In this document: positions 9,711-17,238 of the stretch, in pieces
Layout: each line of letters opens with the position of its first letter
How positions within the stretch are numbered: position 1 is the stretch's first letter
NCBI RefSeq assembly: GCF_900129755.1
Contig: NZ_FQWT01000007.1
Location: 62,001-126,000, forward strand
Origin: Chryseobacterium oranimense
Lineage (GTDB): Bacteria; Bacteroidota; Bacteroidia; Flavobacteriales; Weeksellaceae
Direction of reading: 5' to 3'
DNA length: 64,000 nucleotides
Made by a program: the position numbers and the translations under genes
Notes under the pieces: model-generated
The model's database searches: none
What the model saw: only the letters and a program-made list of their open reading frames with translations
Told to the model about the DNA's origin: nothing

Positions 9711-10208
9711 ATGGCTTATACAGTAGTTTCAGTATTTCCGGTGACTGTAGATACAGAGGAAATTAAAAAAAATTTAAAAGAAAAAGGATTTGACGAAGCA
9801 GATATTATTATCTCAAAGTCCAGAGTAGAAAGTGGAATGTCAACTGATCATCAGGAAGACGAGCAGACGAAAGGATTTTTTGACTATGTCTTTGCTCACG
9901 ATGCAGAAATGTTGGAAGCCTATCGCAAACATAGCATAGGAAGAAGCAATGTTATTGTGTACACGGATGACCTCGAGCGGGCAAAAGTAGCCAAGTCTGT
10001 TTTAAATGAAAACGGTGCACTTGAAGTCTATCGGAGACCATCAGAACCCCGCGATACCATTCCTGAAGGCATGACAGAGCAGGAATATAACGGAATCATT
10101 GCCAAAGCAAGACATAACATTTACTTTCTCGGATCAGAAAGAGTATATCACTCCAATGAAGTTAAAGGAATGGATGATGAGATGGACAGCTTAGGATCGA
10201 AAGATTAA
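9711..10208 (+). CDS. Conserved hypothetical protein with two ferredoxin-like halves
   Basis: Not recognised with certainty. The 165-residue soluble product starts MAYTVVSVFPV and shows two beta-alpha-beta halves: YTVVSVFP...IKKNLKEKGF and NVIVYTDDLERAKVAKSVL. Such repeats recall general-stress proteins of the DUF1269 kind, an analogy only. The tail is acidic (MDDEMDSLGSKD). ATG 9711 is chosen over ATG 9696 and TTG 9684 because conserved-looking sequence begins there. It sits 57 nt after the mutase gene with no terminator between, so co-transcription is possible. Confidence 0.7.
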   Translation: MAYTVVSVFPVTVDTEEIKKNLKEKGFDEADIIISKSRVESGMSTDHQEDEQTKGFFDYVFAHDAEMLEAYRKHSIGRSNVIVYTDDLERAKVAKSVLNENGALEVYRRPSEPRDTIPEGMTEQEYNGIIAKARHNIYFLGSERVYHSNEVKGMDDEMDSLGSKD

Positions 10209-10227
10209 TCACTCAAAAAATATAAGT

Positions 10228-10254
10228 CTGGATTATTTATCCAGGCTTTTTTTT
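10228..10254 (+). terminator. Terminator after the hypothetical protein
   Basis: GTCTGGAT and ATCCAGGC (one G-T wobble) form a hairpin with a TATTT loop, followed by nine T residues. Confidence 0.85.
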
Positions 10255-10264
10255 TATTAAAAAA

Positions 10265-10294
10265 TTTGGATATTCAGAAAAATTAATATATTTG
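10265..10294 (+). promoter_or_regulatory. Strong promoter of a short transcription unit upstream of rtcB
   Basis: TTTG at 10265-10268, an 18-nt spacer and TATATTTG at 10287-10294 match both elements of the flavobacterial vegetative promoter. The transcript would start near 10300 and run into the structured region and terminator described next. Confidence 0.75.
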
Positions 10295-10336
10295 CACCTG
10301 AAAATCAAGTTTAATCCATTAAAAACAACGAAGCAA

Positions 10337-10414
10337 ATGTTCAGATTTAATCAGAATTCTACAGTTGGATTACCGCTTACAGTGGTAAGGCTTCGTGGTT
10401 TGGTATACTCTTAG
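10337..10414 (+). CDS. Possible 25-residue leader peptide
   Basis: An ATG-to-TAG frame of 25 codons starts about 37 nt after the predicted transcript start. The peptide opens MFRFNQN and ends RGLVYS; eight residues are Leu or Val. The start codon lies just inside the P1 helix and no clear ribosome site precedes it. It uses AGG and CGT arginine codons, unlike neighbouring genes which favour AGA, so coding is doubtful. It could be an attenuator-type leader peptide, or chance within a structured RNA. Confidence 0.3.
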   Translation: MFRFNQNSTVGLPLTVVRLRGLVYS

Positions 10415-10436
10415 AATAATAGTACAACGAAATATC

Positions 10437-10469
10437 AAAACCCGGAGTCGCAAAGATTTCGGGTTTTTA
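10437..10469 (+). terminator. Terminator ending the short RNA unit
   Basis: AAAACCCG (10437-10444) pairs with CGGGTTTT (10460-10467) across a 15-nt loop, with a T-run after it. It would end the short transcript before rtcB or act as an attenuator. Confidence 0.75.
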
Positions 10470-10582
10470 TTGCGCAATATTTCAAACTCAAACAAGTTTC
10501 CCCGAAATTTTTTCAATATCAGAAGAATATAAGTATTGAACCTTTTTAGGATTCAACGTATTGTCTTCATTACAAATTTAGT

Positions 10583-10602
10583 TCAACTAGTATTTTAGTT
10601 GA
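10583..10602. repeat. Inverted repeat upstream of rtcB, possible operator
   Basis: TCAACTA and TAGTTGA arms (7 bp, perfect) are separated by GTATTT. It lies 70 nt before the rtcB ATG in otherwise featureless DNA. A regulator-binding role is only an inference. Confidence 0.35.
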
Positions 10603-10671
10603 TAAAAAGAATATGCACAGATCAAAATTTTGAATCCTGTGTCTGGCATCTTATGTCTTAAAAATAAAACA

Positions 10672-12063
10672 ATGGGAAATTTAAAACTAAAAGGAAAAGA
10701 TATATTAAAACTCGGTTATCCGAATAATCAAAGCGTCAATGTGGCTCTGGAGGTTATGAAAAGAAATTTTGCAACGAAGAATATTCATCATGTAAGATCT
10801 ATTTTAAAAGAAATCCTCCTGAACCCTGAAAACTTTGAAAAAGACCTGACTTTCGGACAGATTGCAGAATCGCTGCTTTCATCCAGAAAAACAGAAAAAA
10901 GAATGCTCAATACCCAGCGTGCTTCTTTCCGGATCTTTGGAAACAACATTTCTGAAGAAGCAAAAAACCAGCTGTACACCGCTTTAAAGCTGCCAATATC
11001 AACACAAGGCGCTTTAATGCCAGACGCCCACAGCGGTTACGGACTTCCGATAGGAGGTGTTCTCGCAGTAGAAAACGCCGTAATCCCTTATGGAGTTGGA
11101 ATGGATATCGGCTGCAGGATGAGCCTCAGTATTCTGGATATACCAGTTTCATATCTTGACGGGGCAAGGGACAAATATGAAAAAGCCCTTGCAGAGCACA
11201 CCAAATTCGGGATGTATGAAACCCATAAATCTCATATTGATCATGAAATCTTTGAGAGAGATACCTTCGATATGATCCCAATTTTGAGAAGATTAAAAGG
11301 AAAAGCCATTAAACAGATGGGGTCTTCCGGAGGCGGAAATCATTTCGTAGAATTCGGGGAAGTGGAAATCACGGAAGAAGATGACCAGATCGGATTACCG
11401 AAAGGAAAATATCTGGGAATCCTTTCACACAGTGGTTCCAGAGGCTTGGGAGCAGAAATTGCCCAGTATTACTCAAGAGTGGCTGCAGACCAGTGTCCGC
11501 TGCCAAAAGAAGCCCAGCAGTTTGCCTGGCTGGATCTCAGTACCCATCTCGGCCTGGAATACTGGACTGCGATGAATCTTGCCGGAGATTATGCCTCTGC
11601 CTGTCACGATGATATTCACAGAAGACTGGTAAAAGCAGTCGGAGGAAGAGTCAAGGCAAGAATTGAAAATCATCACAATTTTGCATGGAAGGAGATTCAT
11701 AACGGAAAGGAAGTAATTGTTCACAGGAAAGGAGCTACACCGGCTAATGTAAACGAACTGGGAATGATTCCGGGTTCTATGACGGCTAAAGGCTTTATCG
11801 TCCGTGGAAAAGGAAATCCGGATTCACTGAATTCGGCATCACATGGAGCGGGAAGAGCTCACTCAAGAGGGGAATGCAGAAGCCTTTTTACTCAGAATGA
11901 CATCAAAAAAGAGCTGAAGCTGAAGAAAGTTACTCTGATAGGAGGAAATACAGAAGAGGCGCCAATGGCTTACAAAGACATTCACGAAGTGATGAATGCT
12001 CAGAGCGAATTGGTGGATATCCTTGGAACATTTCAGCCCAGAATTGTGAGAATGGACAAATAA
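10672..12063 (+). CDS. rtcB: RNA-splicing ligase RtcB (RtcB2-type, paired with PrfH)
   Basis: A GTP- and Mn-dependent ligase joining RNA 2',3'-cyclic phosphate or 3'-phosphate ends to 5'-OH ends. All family motifs are present in 463 residues: PDAHSGYGLPIGG, the metal site GVGMDIGCR, SGGGNHFVEF, HSGSRGLG, the HHNFAW metal histidines, HRKGATPA, GSMTAKGFIVRG, and SHGAGRAHSR containing the guanylylated histidine. ATG 10672 is preferred to TTG 10630. It heads a unit with a nucleotidyltransferase-fold gene and prfH. Published work shows PrfH-linked RtcB re-ligates 16S rRNA cut in the decoding centre, so the target here is probably rRNA. No RtcR-type sigma-54 activator, the usual proteobacterial regulator, is encoded nearby. 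Confidence 0.95.
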   Translation: MGNLKLKGKDILKLGYPNNQSVNVALEVMKRNFATKNIHHVRSILKEILLNPENFEKDLTFGQIAESLLSSRKTEKRMLNTQRASFRIFGNNISEEAKNQLYTALKLPISTQGALMPDAHSGYGLPIGGVLAVENAVIPYGVGMDIGCRMSLSILDIPVSYLDGARDKYEKALAEHTKFGMYETHKSHIDHEIFERDTFDMIPILRRLKGKAIKQMGSSGGGNHFVEFGEVEITEEDDQIGLPKGKYLGILSHSGSRGLGAEIAQYYSRVAADQCPLPKEAQQFAWLDLSTHLGLEYWTAMNLAGDYASACHDDIHRRLVKAVGGRVKARIENHHNFAWKEIHNGKEVIVHRKGATPANVNELGMIPGSMTAKGFIVRGKGNPDSLNSASHGAGRAHSRGECRSLFTQNDIKKELKLKKVTLIGGNTEEAPMAYKDIHEVMNAQSELVDILGTFQPRIVRMDK

Positions 12064-12080
12064 TGAGTCTTAAACTTTAC

Positions 12081-12117
12081 AACCTTATAGGTTTCAAAAA
12101 CCTATAAGGTTTAATAA
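12081..12117 (+). repeat. Perfect palindromic hairpin between rtcB and the next gene
   Basis: Fourteen-base arms (12081-12094 and 12098-12111) pair perfectly around a CAA loop. The T-tail is weak, so this may be an extragenic palindromic repeat or a partial terminator or processing site that lowers expression of the downstream genes relative to rtcB. Confidence 0.6.
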
Positions 12118-12140
12118 AGAATTATTTTAAAATTAAAAAA

Positions 12141-12692
12141 ATGGGAGCACCTCATAACATAAAAAGATACGGAGAAGTCTGGCCGGAATTCAGAATCCTG
12201 CACGGACTTGAAATTTTAAATAAATTGAAAAAGAAAGTCATTATATCAGGTGGCTGGGCCTGGCATTTTATGTCACAAGAAGGCCATACGGAATATAAAC
12301 ATGCCCATGACCATAAGGATATTGACGTTTTTGTAACAAAAGAAAATGCAGCAGAAGCTGTGATAATCCTTCAGCAGGAGGGGTTTCAGAAAGTATGGAC
12401 ACGGTATGATCATCTGCAGAGTGACGAAAACTTTCGCAGATACGAGAAAACAATAGAGCCTGAGAACGGAAAGTCTCATAGGGTTACCATCGATTTTTTT
12501 GAAAGAAAGGATCTGGAAACTATTGAAATTAATGGTTTTAGTGTTGTTAAACCTGAACTCTTGCTGACATTTTACAGGAATATTCATTCCAGTGACAAAT
12601 GCTGGGCTGTCATGGCTGCCAAAGAATTATTACAGAAAGGAATTGATCCTATAGGGCACCCTGCATTAAGTGCAATGCCAAAATTAAATTAA
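12141..12692 (+). CDS. Nucleotidyltransferase-fold protein between rtcB and prfH
   Basis: A 183-residue protein with signs of the polymerase-beta-like nucleotidyltransferase fold: GGWAWHF at 37-43, then KDIDVFV at 59-65 (D60 and D62 as metal-binding acids) and VTIDFF with D118 as a possible third carboxylate. This is the pattern seen in AbiEii-, MNT- and aminoglycoside or lincosamide nucleotidyltransferases. A His-rich stretch (HTEYKHAHDH) precedes the DxD. No exact family is recognised. It lies 3 nt before prfH, so it probably acts with the RNA repair genes: perhaps adding or protecting an RNA end, modifying tRNA or rRNA, or modifying a protein. Function is not established. Confidence 0.7.
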   Translation: MGAPHNIKRYGEVWPEFRILHGLEILNKLKKKVIISGGWAWHFMSQEGHTEYKHAHDHKDIDVFVTKENAAEAVIILQQEGFQKVWTRYDHLQSDENFRRYEKTIEPENGKSHRVTIDFFERKDLETIEINGFSVVKPELLLTFYRNIHSSDKCWAVMAAKELLQKGIDPIGHPALSAMPKLN

Positions 12693-12695
12693 AAA

Positions 12696-13394
12696 ATGGA
12701 AAAACTCATACAGATAACTTCAGGAAGAGGGCCTTTGGAATGCCAGTGGGTGACTGCAAAAGTTCTTAAGGTCTTCCTTGAAGAGATAAAAAATAATAAA
12801 ATAGATTATGAAATCATCCATCGTGAAAACGGTGATGAAAACATGACCCTGAAATCCGCAACCATTCTTTTAAAAGCAAAAGATCTGACGGAATTTTTAA
12901 AAACGTGGCTAGGAAGCATATGCTGGACCGGGAAAAGTACATTCAGGAAGCTGCACAAAAGAAGCAACTGGTTTATCGGTGTTTTCGAACTGGAAGAACT
13001 CGAACAGGTCCATTTCAACGAAAAAGATATTCAGTTTCAGACTACGAGAAGCCAGGGAAGCGGAGGCCAGAATGTGAATAAGGTAAATACAGCTGTTCGG
13101 GCGGTTCATGTACCCACGGGAGAAAGTGTATTTGCACAGGATTCACGTTCGCAGCTGGAAAACAAAAAGCTGGCTATTATGCGTCTGAAAGAAAAGGTGA
13201 CCGGACTTTATATCAGACAGCTTGAAAAAAGAATGCAGGACACCTGGAACAACCACCTGCAGGTACAGAGAGGGAATCCGGTCCGTACATTTTCCGGAAC
13301 AGATTTCAAAAAGAATCATCAGGATAAATCATTCAAAAAACAAAGAAATATCCTGAAAAAAGAACTTAAAAACAATAGACATGACCTTAACTAA
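12696..13394 (+). CDS. prfH: Peptide chain release factor H (PrfH)
   Basis: A shortened class I release factor relative of 232 residues. It opens with the PrfH signature TSGRGPLECQW and has the catalytic GGQ in SQGSGGQNVNKVN (GGQ at 123-125), with a basic C-terminal tail. The N-terminal domain and the stop-codon-reading PVT/SPF region of RF1/RF2 are missing. PrfH is known to recognise ribosomes whose 16S rRNA has been cut in the decoding centre, release the stalled peptide and let RtcB reseal the rRNA. The gene starts 3 nt after the nucleotidyltransferase-fold gene and overlaps the next start by 14 nt, so the three are surely co-translated. Confidence 0.93.
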   Translation: MEKLIQITSGRGPLECQWVTAKVLKVFLEEIKNNKIDYEIIHRENGDENMTLKSATILLKAKDLTEFLKTWLGSICWTGKSTFRKLHKRSNWFIGVFELEELEQVHFNEKDIQFQTTRSQGSGGQNVNKVNTAVRAVHVPTGESVFAQDSRSQLENKKLAIMRLKEKVTGLYIRQLEKRMQDTWNNHLQVQRGNPVRTFSGTDFKKNHQDKSFKKQRNILKKELKNNRHDLN

Positions 13395-13890
13395 AAGTAA
13401 ATATTATTTTGATGCACTGGACAATTATCCATACAACCTTACGGACTGCCTGGAAGCATTGAACTATGCCTTGTCCTATGATCCTGAAGATGCAGACAGT
13501 CTTTGCCTGATGGGTAGGATTTACAGCGAAATGCTCGCCGATTACGAAAAAGCAAAAACCTATTTTGAAGAAGCTATGCAGTGTAATGTAACCAATCTCA
13601 ATACACCACAGCATTATATAAAATGCCTTTTGGATAATGAAGATCTGGACGAAGCTGAAAAACTGATCGGCTATGCATTAAAAATAAAAGGAATAGACAA
13701 GGCAAGAATATTGATACAAAAATCGCTGTTGTATGAAATCAGATTAGAGTATAAAAAATCGCTGGAACCATTAAAAGAGGCAAGAAAGTACAGTTATAAC
13801 CAGGCAATGTTAGATTTTTTGAAAGGCAGGGCTAAATTTATCAGGAATAAAATGGAAAATAAGCCTGGAAAGAAAAATAAAAATAGTTAA
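13381..13890 (+). CDS. TPR-repeat protein, last gene of the rtcB-prfH unit
   Basis: A 169-residue soluble protein with tetratricopeptide-like helical pairs, for example ALSYDPEDADSLCLMGRIY, YEKAKTYFEEAM and LDEAEKLIGYALKIKG, and a basic tail (KPGKKNKNS). There is no signal peptide. Its ATG lies inside the 3' end of prfH in another frame (14-nt overlap), arguing for translational coupling. TPR proteins are adaptors; binding to PrfH, RtcB or the ribosome is a reasonable inference but nothing in the sequence names the partner. Confidence 0.8.
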   Translation: MTLTKSKYYFDALDNYPYNLTDCLEALNYALSYDPEDADSLCLMGRIYSEMLADYEKAKTYFEEAMQCNVTNLNTPQHYIKCLLDNEDLDEAEKLIGYALKIKGIDKARILIQKSLLYEIRLEYKKSLEPLKEARKYSYNQAMLDFLKGRAKFIRNKMENKPGKKNKNS

Positions 13891-13971
13891 TATCATTTTT
13901 ACTGAAAAAAGGATAGAATATGCGGCATTATCATAAAAAAATCATAACTTTAGTGTGGAAAAAACAACTTT

Positions 13972-16566
13972 ATGGATAGAAAATTATTTTTATGGCCGTT
14001 TTCGGTGGCCGTATTCTTTGCCTTTGGCAAAATGAATGCACAAATTTCGGACCGGCTTATTCAGGACTATTATCAGAAAAGCGGGCAATTAGCCCAGAAA
14101 AATGGCACCAGCAGTAAAGCCGGCGTTATTATTCTGAATGAAGATCCTTCTAAAAGCCTGGGCGTGAATATCGTAAATGTTCAGCAGACCTTTGACGGGC
14201 TCAGAGTGTATAATGCTCTGGGAAAAGTGATGATCAAAGAAAATAAGGTGATCTCCGAAAAAAATGATTTTAAAAAGAATATTTCTGTTGCCAGCCAGGG
14301 AAAAGCTAAAGAACGTTTCTCAGAAGATCTTCTTAAGCAAAAACTTAATCTGACTGAAATTTCCAAGGTAGATTATCTTCCTAATGTATATTTTGAAAAA
14401 AACGGAGTCTATGTTTTAGCAAAAGAATTGTTTGTTTCAGATAAGAAATCATCTGATGTATGGCATGTCATTGCTGATGCAGAGACAGGCGAAATTCTTA
14501 CAAAAGATAATTTAACCCTGGACTGTAATTTTACTCATGCAGACAGCTTTGACACTGGCTCGGAAGCAAAGGCAGAACAGTATTTGGTATCAGAAGAACC
14601 CGCTTTGGCAGGTGCAATGAGTCAGCCGTTGACAAACAATTTATTGGTTCCCAGCAATGCTTCTTATAACGTTTTCCCTCTTCCTGTAGAAGCTCCTACA
14701 TTTGGACCCCGCGCAATTATTAACAATCCATGGGATATAACGGTATCTCCGCAAGGTTGGCATTCTGACGGGACTAATAATTATACCAATACCAGAGGGA
14801 ATAACGTATATGCTTATTCGGATCAGACGAATTCCAATACTGCAGGTTATTCACCAAGTGGCGGAGCTACTTTAAATTTTGACTTTCCTTATGCAGAAGG
14901 AAGGTATATCAATCCTTTTACACATAGAGATGCTGCCATCACCAATTTGTTCTATATGAATAATAAGATGCATGACGTCTTTTATAAATTCGGGTTTACA
15001 GAGTCGGCAAGAAATTATCAGACCAATAACTTCGGAAACGGAGGACTGGGGAATGATGCTGTAAATGCCGAAGCTTTTGATGGAAGCGGCCTGAATAACG
15101 CCAATTTCAGTTCGGGATATGAAACCATAATATCTGGTGTAACCTATCTTCAGGCTCCAAGAATGCAGATGTATCTTTGGGACAGGGCGCAAACTGCGGC
15201 AGATCCTATCTCCAGATATCAGTATAATTCCCCTTCAACAGCAGTAAGCAGGCCAAAAGTAATGACCGGAAGCGCATCTTTCGGAACTCTTTTGTTTGAT
15301 GGGCAGACCGTAACAGGTGATCTTGCTGTTTCGGTACCTGCGGATGCCTGTACTCCGCCTGCAGCCGGAAGCCTTACCGGTAAAATTGCAGTGATAACAA
15401 GTGTAACCTGTGAATATGGACTTAAAGTATTAAATGCACAGAATGCAGGAGCAATAGGCGCCATTGTTTACAGACCTTCTACGGATACCCCTGTCAGCAT
15501 GGGAGGAGGAACCTCAGGAAGCCAGGTAAATATTCCTGCCATCAACATCGGAAAAACAGAAGGATTGTATATGGTGACGGAGCTGGGAAATGGAAACACG
15601 ATCAATTTGACATTAGGAAATGATTTCAATGGATTCAAACATTCCAGTCTTGATAACGGTATCATTGCTCATGAATACGGACACGGTATCTCAAACCGTT
15701 TAACTGGGCAGGGATACAGCTGTCTTTCTACAGCCAACAGCGCAGAGCAGATGGGTGAAGGATGGTCAGATTTCTTTGCATTAATGCTTACGACAAGACC
15801 GGGTGACACTTCAGCTTTGGCCAGAGGAATGTCAACATATTCGGCAGACCAGCCAACAACAGGAGGCGGGATCAGACTTGCCAAATACTCGCCTGATTTT
15901 GGGATCAATAATTATACCTATGGAAGAACAAATACCGTTTCAGGATCTCATGCCATAGGATTTATATGGGCGACCATGCTTTGGGATTTAACGTGGAAAT
16001 ACATAGAAAAATATGGATACAACAGTGATGTACTGGCAAGCACCACTTCCGGAAATGCAAAAGTTCTGCAGCTCGTTGTAGACGGTCTTAAGCTGCAGGC
16101 ATGCAGCCCTACATTCATTGATGGAAGAGATGCCATCCTTCAGGCAGATGCCGTAGGAAACGGAGGGCTTGACAAATGTATGATCTGGAAAACATTTGCG
16201 AAAAGAGGACTTGGCGTTAATGCTTCAGCAGGAGTTAAAGCAACCGCCAATGATCAGGTGGAAGACTTTACTGTTCCAGCGGAATGTAATGCGGCATTAT
16301 CTACTCAGGATATTAAAGCAGCGGATAATAAATTTATCGTATTCCCTAACCCGACTTATGATGAATTCTTTGTTGGTAATTTAGACCAATCTTCTCAGGA
16401 CGTGCAGATAAAAATGTTTGATATGTCCGGAAAATTAGTCTTTTCAGATGCCAGAGATCCTCAATCCAAAAAAGCGGTTTCTACCAAAGGATTCCAAAAA
16501 GGAGTGTACATGGTTCACATCAAACAGGGTGAAAAAATTCAGACTGAAAAACTTATTGTAAGATAA
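13972..16566 (+). CDS. Secreted M36 (fungalysin-type) metallopeptidase with PA domain and T9SS sorting domain
   Basis: An 864-residue exported protease. Signal peptide (about 1-24), an FTP-type propeptide (about 30-180), and an M36 catalytic domain with zinc site HEYGH at 567-571 and the third ligand glutamate in EQMGEGWSDFFALM near 594. A protease-associated (PA) domain around residues 450-540 (GKIAVITSV, AGAIGAIVYRP) is inserted before the zinc site. The C-terminus is a T9SS sorting domain beginning VFPNPTYDEF and ending LIVR. It probably degrades extracellular protein. It is a separate unit from the TPR gene (82-nt gap with a weak TAACTTTA box) and is followed by a strong terminator. Confidence 0.92.
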   Translation: MDRKLFLWPFSVAVFFAFGKMNAQISDRLIQDYYQKSGQLAQKNGTSSKAGVIILNEDPSKSLGVNIVNVQQTFDGLRVYNALGKVMIKENKVISEKNDFKKNISVASQGKAKERFSEDLLKQKLNLTEISKVDYLPNVYFEKNGVYVLAKELFVSDKKSSDVWHVIADAETGEILTKDNLTLDCNFTHADSFDTGSEAKAEQYLVSEEPALAGAMSQPLTNNLLVPSNASYNVFPLPVEAPTFGPRAIINNPWDITVSPQGWHSDGTNNYTNTRGNNVYAYSDQTNSNTAGYSPSGGATLNFDFPYAEGRYINPFTHRDAAITNLFYMNNKMHDVFYKFGFTESARNYQTNNFGNGGLGNDAVNAEAFDGSGLNNANFSSGYETIISGVTYLQAPRMQMYLWDRAQTAADPISRYQYNSPSTAVSRPKVMTGSASFGTLLFDGQTVTGDLAVSVPADACTPPAAGSLTGKIAVITSVTCEYGLKVLNAQNAGAIGAIVYRPSTDTPVSMGGGTSGSQVNIPAINIGKTEGLYMVTELGNGNTINLTLGNDFNGFKHSSLDNGIIAHEYGHGISNRLTGQGYSCLSTANSAEQMGEGWSDFFALMLTTRPGDTSALARGMSTYSADQPTTGGGIRLAKYSPDFGINNYTYGRTNTVSGSHAIGFIWATMLWDLTWKYIEKYGYNSDVLASTTSGNAKVLQLVVDGLKLQACSPTFIDGRDAILQADAVGNGGLDKCMIWKTFAKRGLGVNASAGVKATANDQVEDFTVPAECNAALSTQDIKAADNKFIVFPNPTYDEFFVGNLDQSSQDVQIKMFDMSGKLVFSDARDPQSKKAVSTKGFQKGVYMVHIKQGEKIQTEKLIVR

Positions 16567-16590
16567 ATTAATGAGGTATAAAATCATGGA

Positions 16591-16616
16591 AGAGACCATT
16601 TTTGGTCTCTTTTTTT
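16591..16616 (+). terminator. Terminator after M36 protease
   Basis: AGAGACCA and TGGTCTCT form an 8-bp stem around TTTT, followed by a T-run. Confidence 0.9.
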
Positions 16617-16629
16617 GTAGATTTAACTT

Positions 16630-17235
16630 ATGAAGCCTTATATTATCTTCTTTCTGCTGATCATTATCTCATGCAAAAAAAATGATTCAAAACTAACGGT
16701 TGTTCCAAAAGATCATGACCTGAATTTAAGATATGAAGTTTTAAATCAATTAATTGATAACGATAGTGTATCATTCGAAAATAACTCTTACATCCTTGTT
16801 AGTACATTAAGAACAGTTTATCTTAATAAGGATGAAAATAATGATGAGCCCAGACCATTGGGATTTGTTCTGGAATATGACCCGGTCTTTTCTAAAAATG
16901 ATTCTGCCTACTATAAAAATCAGGAAAAAATAGTATCTGATTTTCGACTTGATAAAACTAAAATTCGCAAAAAACTGCGGTATGTAACTGATGAAGAGCT
17001 TCATAAACTGGATGAAAATAGAAAAAGTGATTTTTGGACTGAGTTTAATAAAAAATTTGGAGGTACCTGCATTCGGAGTTTCTCAGTACCTTTCTTTAAT
17101 AAAGATAGAACAATGTGTATCGTACAAAGCTCAACTTCATGTGGCTATTTAAATGGAAGCGGATATACAGCAGTTTATAAAAAAATCAATGGAAAATGGG
17201 TCGAAGTTAAAGCACTTCAGAATTGGATTAGCTAG
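16630..17235 (+). CDS. Hypothetical lipoprotein
   Basis: Not recognised. 201 residues with a lipoprotein signal peptide (MKPYIIFFLLIIISCKK, lipobox ending at Cys 15), so probably membrane-anchored on the periplasmic side or at the outer membrane. The mature part is hydrophilic and Lys/Asp-rich and ends with a hydrophobic beta-like stretch (SGYTAVYKKINGKWVEV). It sits 3 nt before the epimerase gene, so the two are co-transcribed; a role in peptide or cell-wall recycling would be guesswork from that neighbour. Confidence 0.7.
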   Translation: MKPYIIFFLLIIISCKKNDSKLTVVPKDHDLNLRYEVLNQLIDNDSVSFENNSYILVSTLRTVYLNKDENNDEPRPLGFVLEYDPVFSKNDSAYYKNQEKIVSDFRLDKTKIRKKLRYVTDEELHKLDENRKSDFWTEFNKKFGGTCIRSFSVPFFNKDRTMCIVQSSTSCGYLNGSGYTAVYKKINGKWVEVKALQNWIS

Positions 17236-17238
17236 GAT

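Larger units (their letters stand above)
10300..10469 (+). ncRNA. Putative structured leader or small RNA, about 170 nt
   Basis: Between a strong promoter and a terminator lies a sequence that can fold into a three-way junction. P1 pairs ACGAAGC (10328-10334) with GCTTCGT (10390-10396). P2 pairs AATC (10349-10352) with GATT (10368-10371). P3 pairs ACCGC (10372-10376) with GTGGT (10382-10386, one wobble). It resembles a riboswitch aptamer or a free small RNA in organisation but matches no class I recognise. A 25-codon frame overlaps it. The next 200 nt up to rtcB contain no gene, only a 7-bp inverted repeat. Confidence 0.45.
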
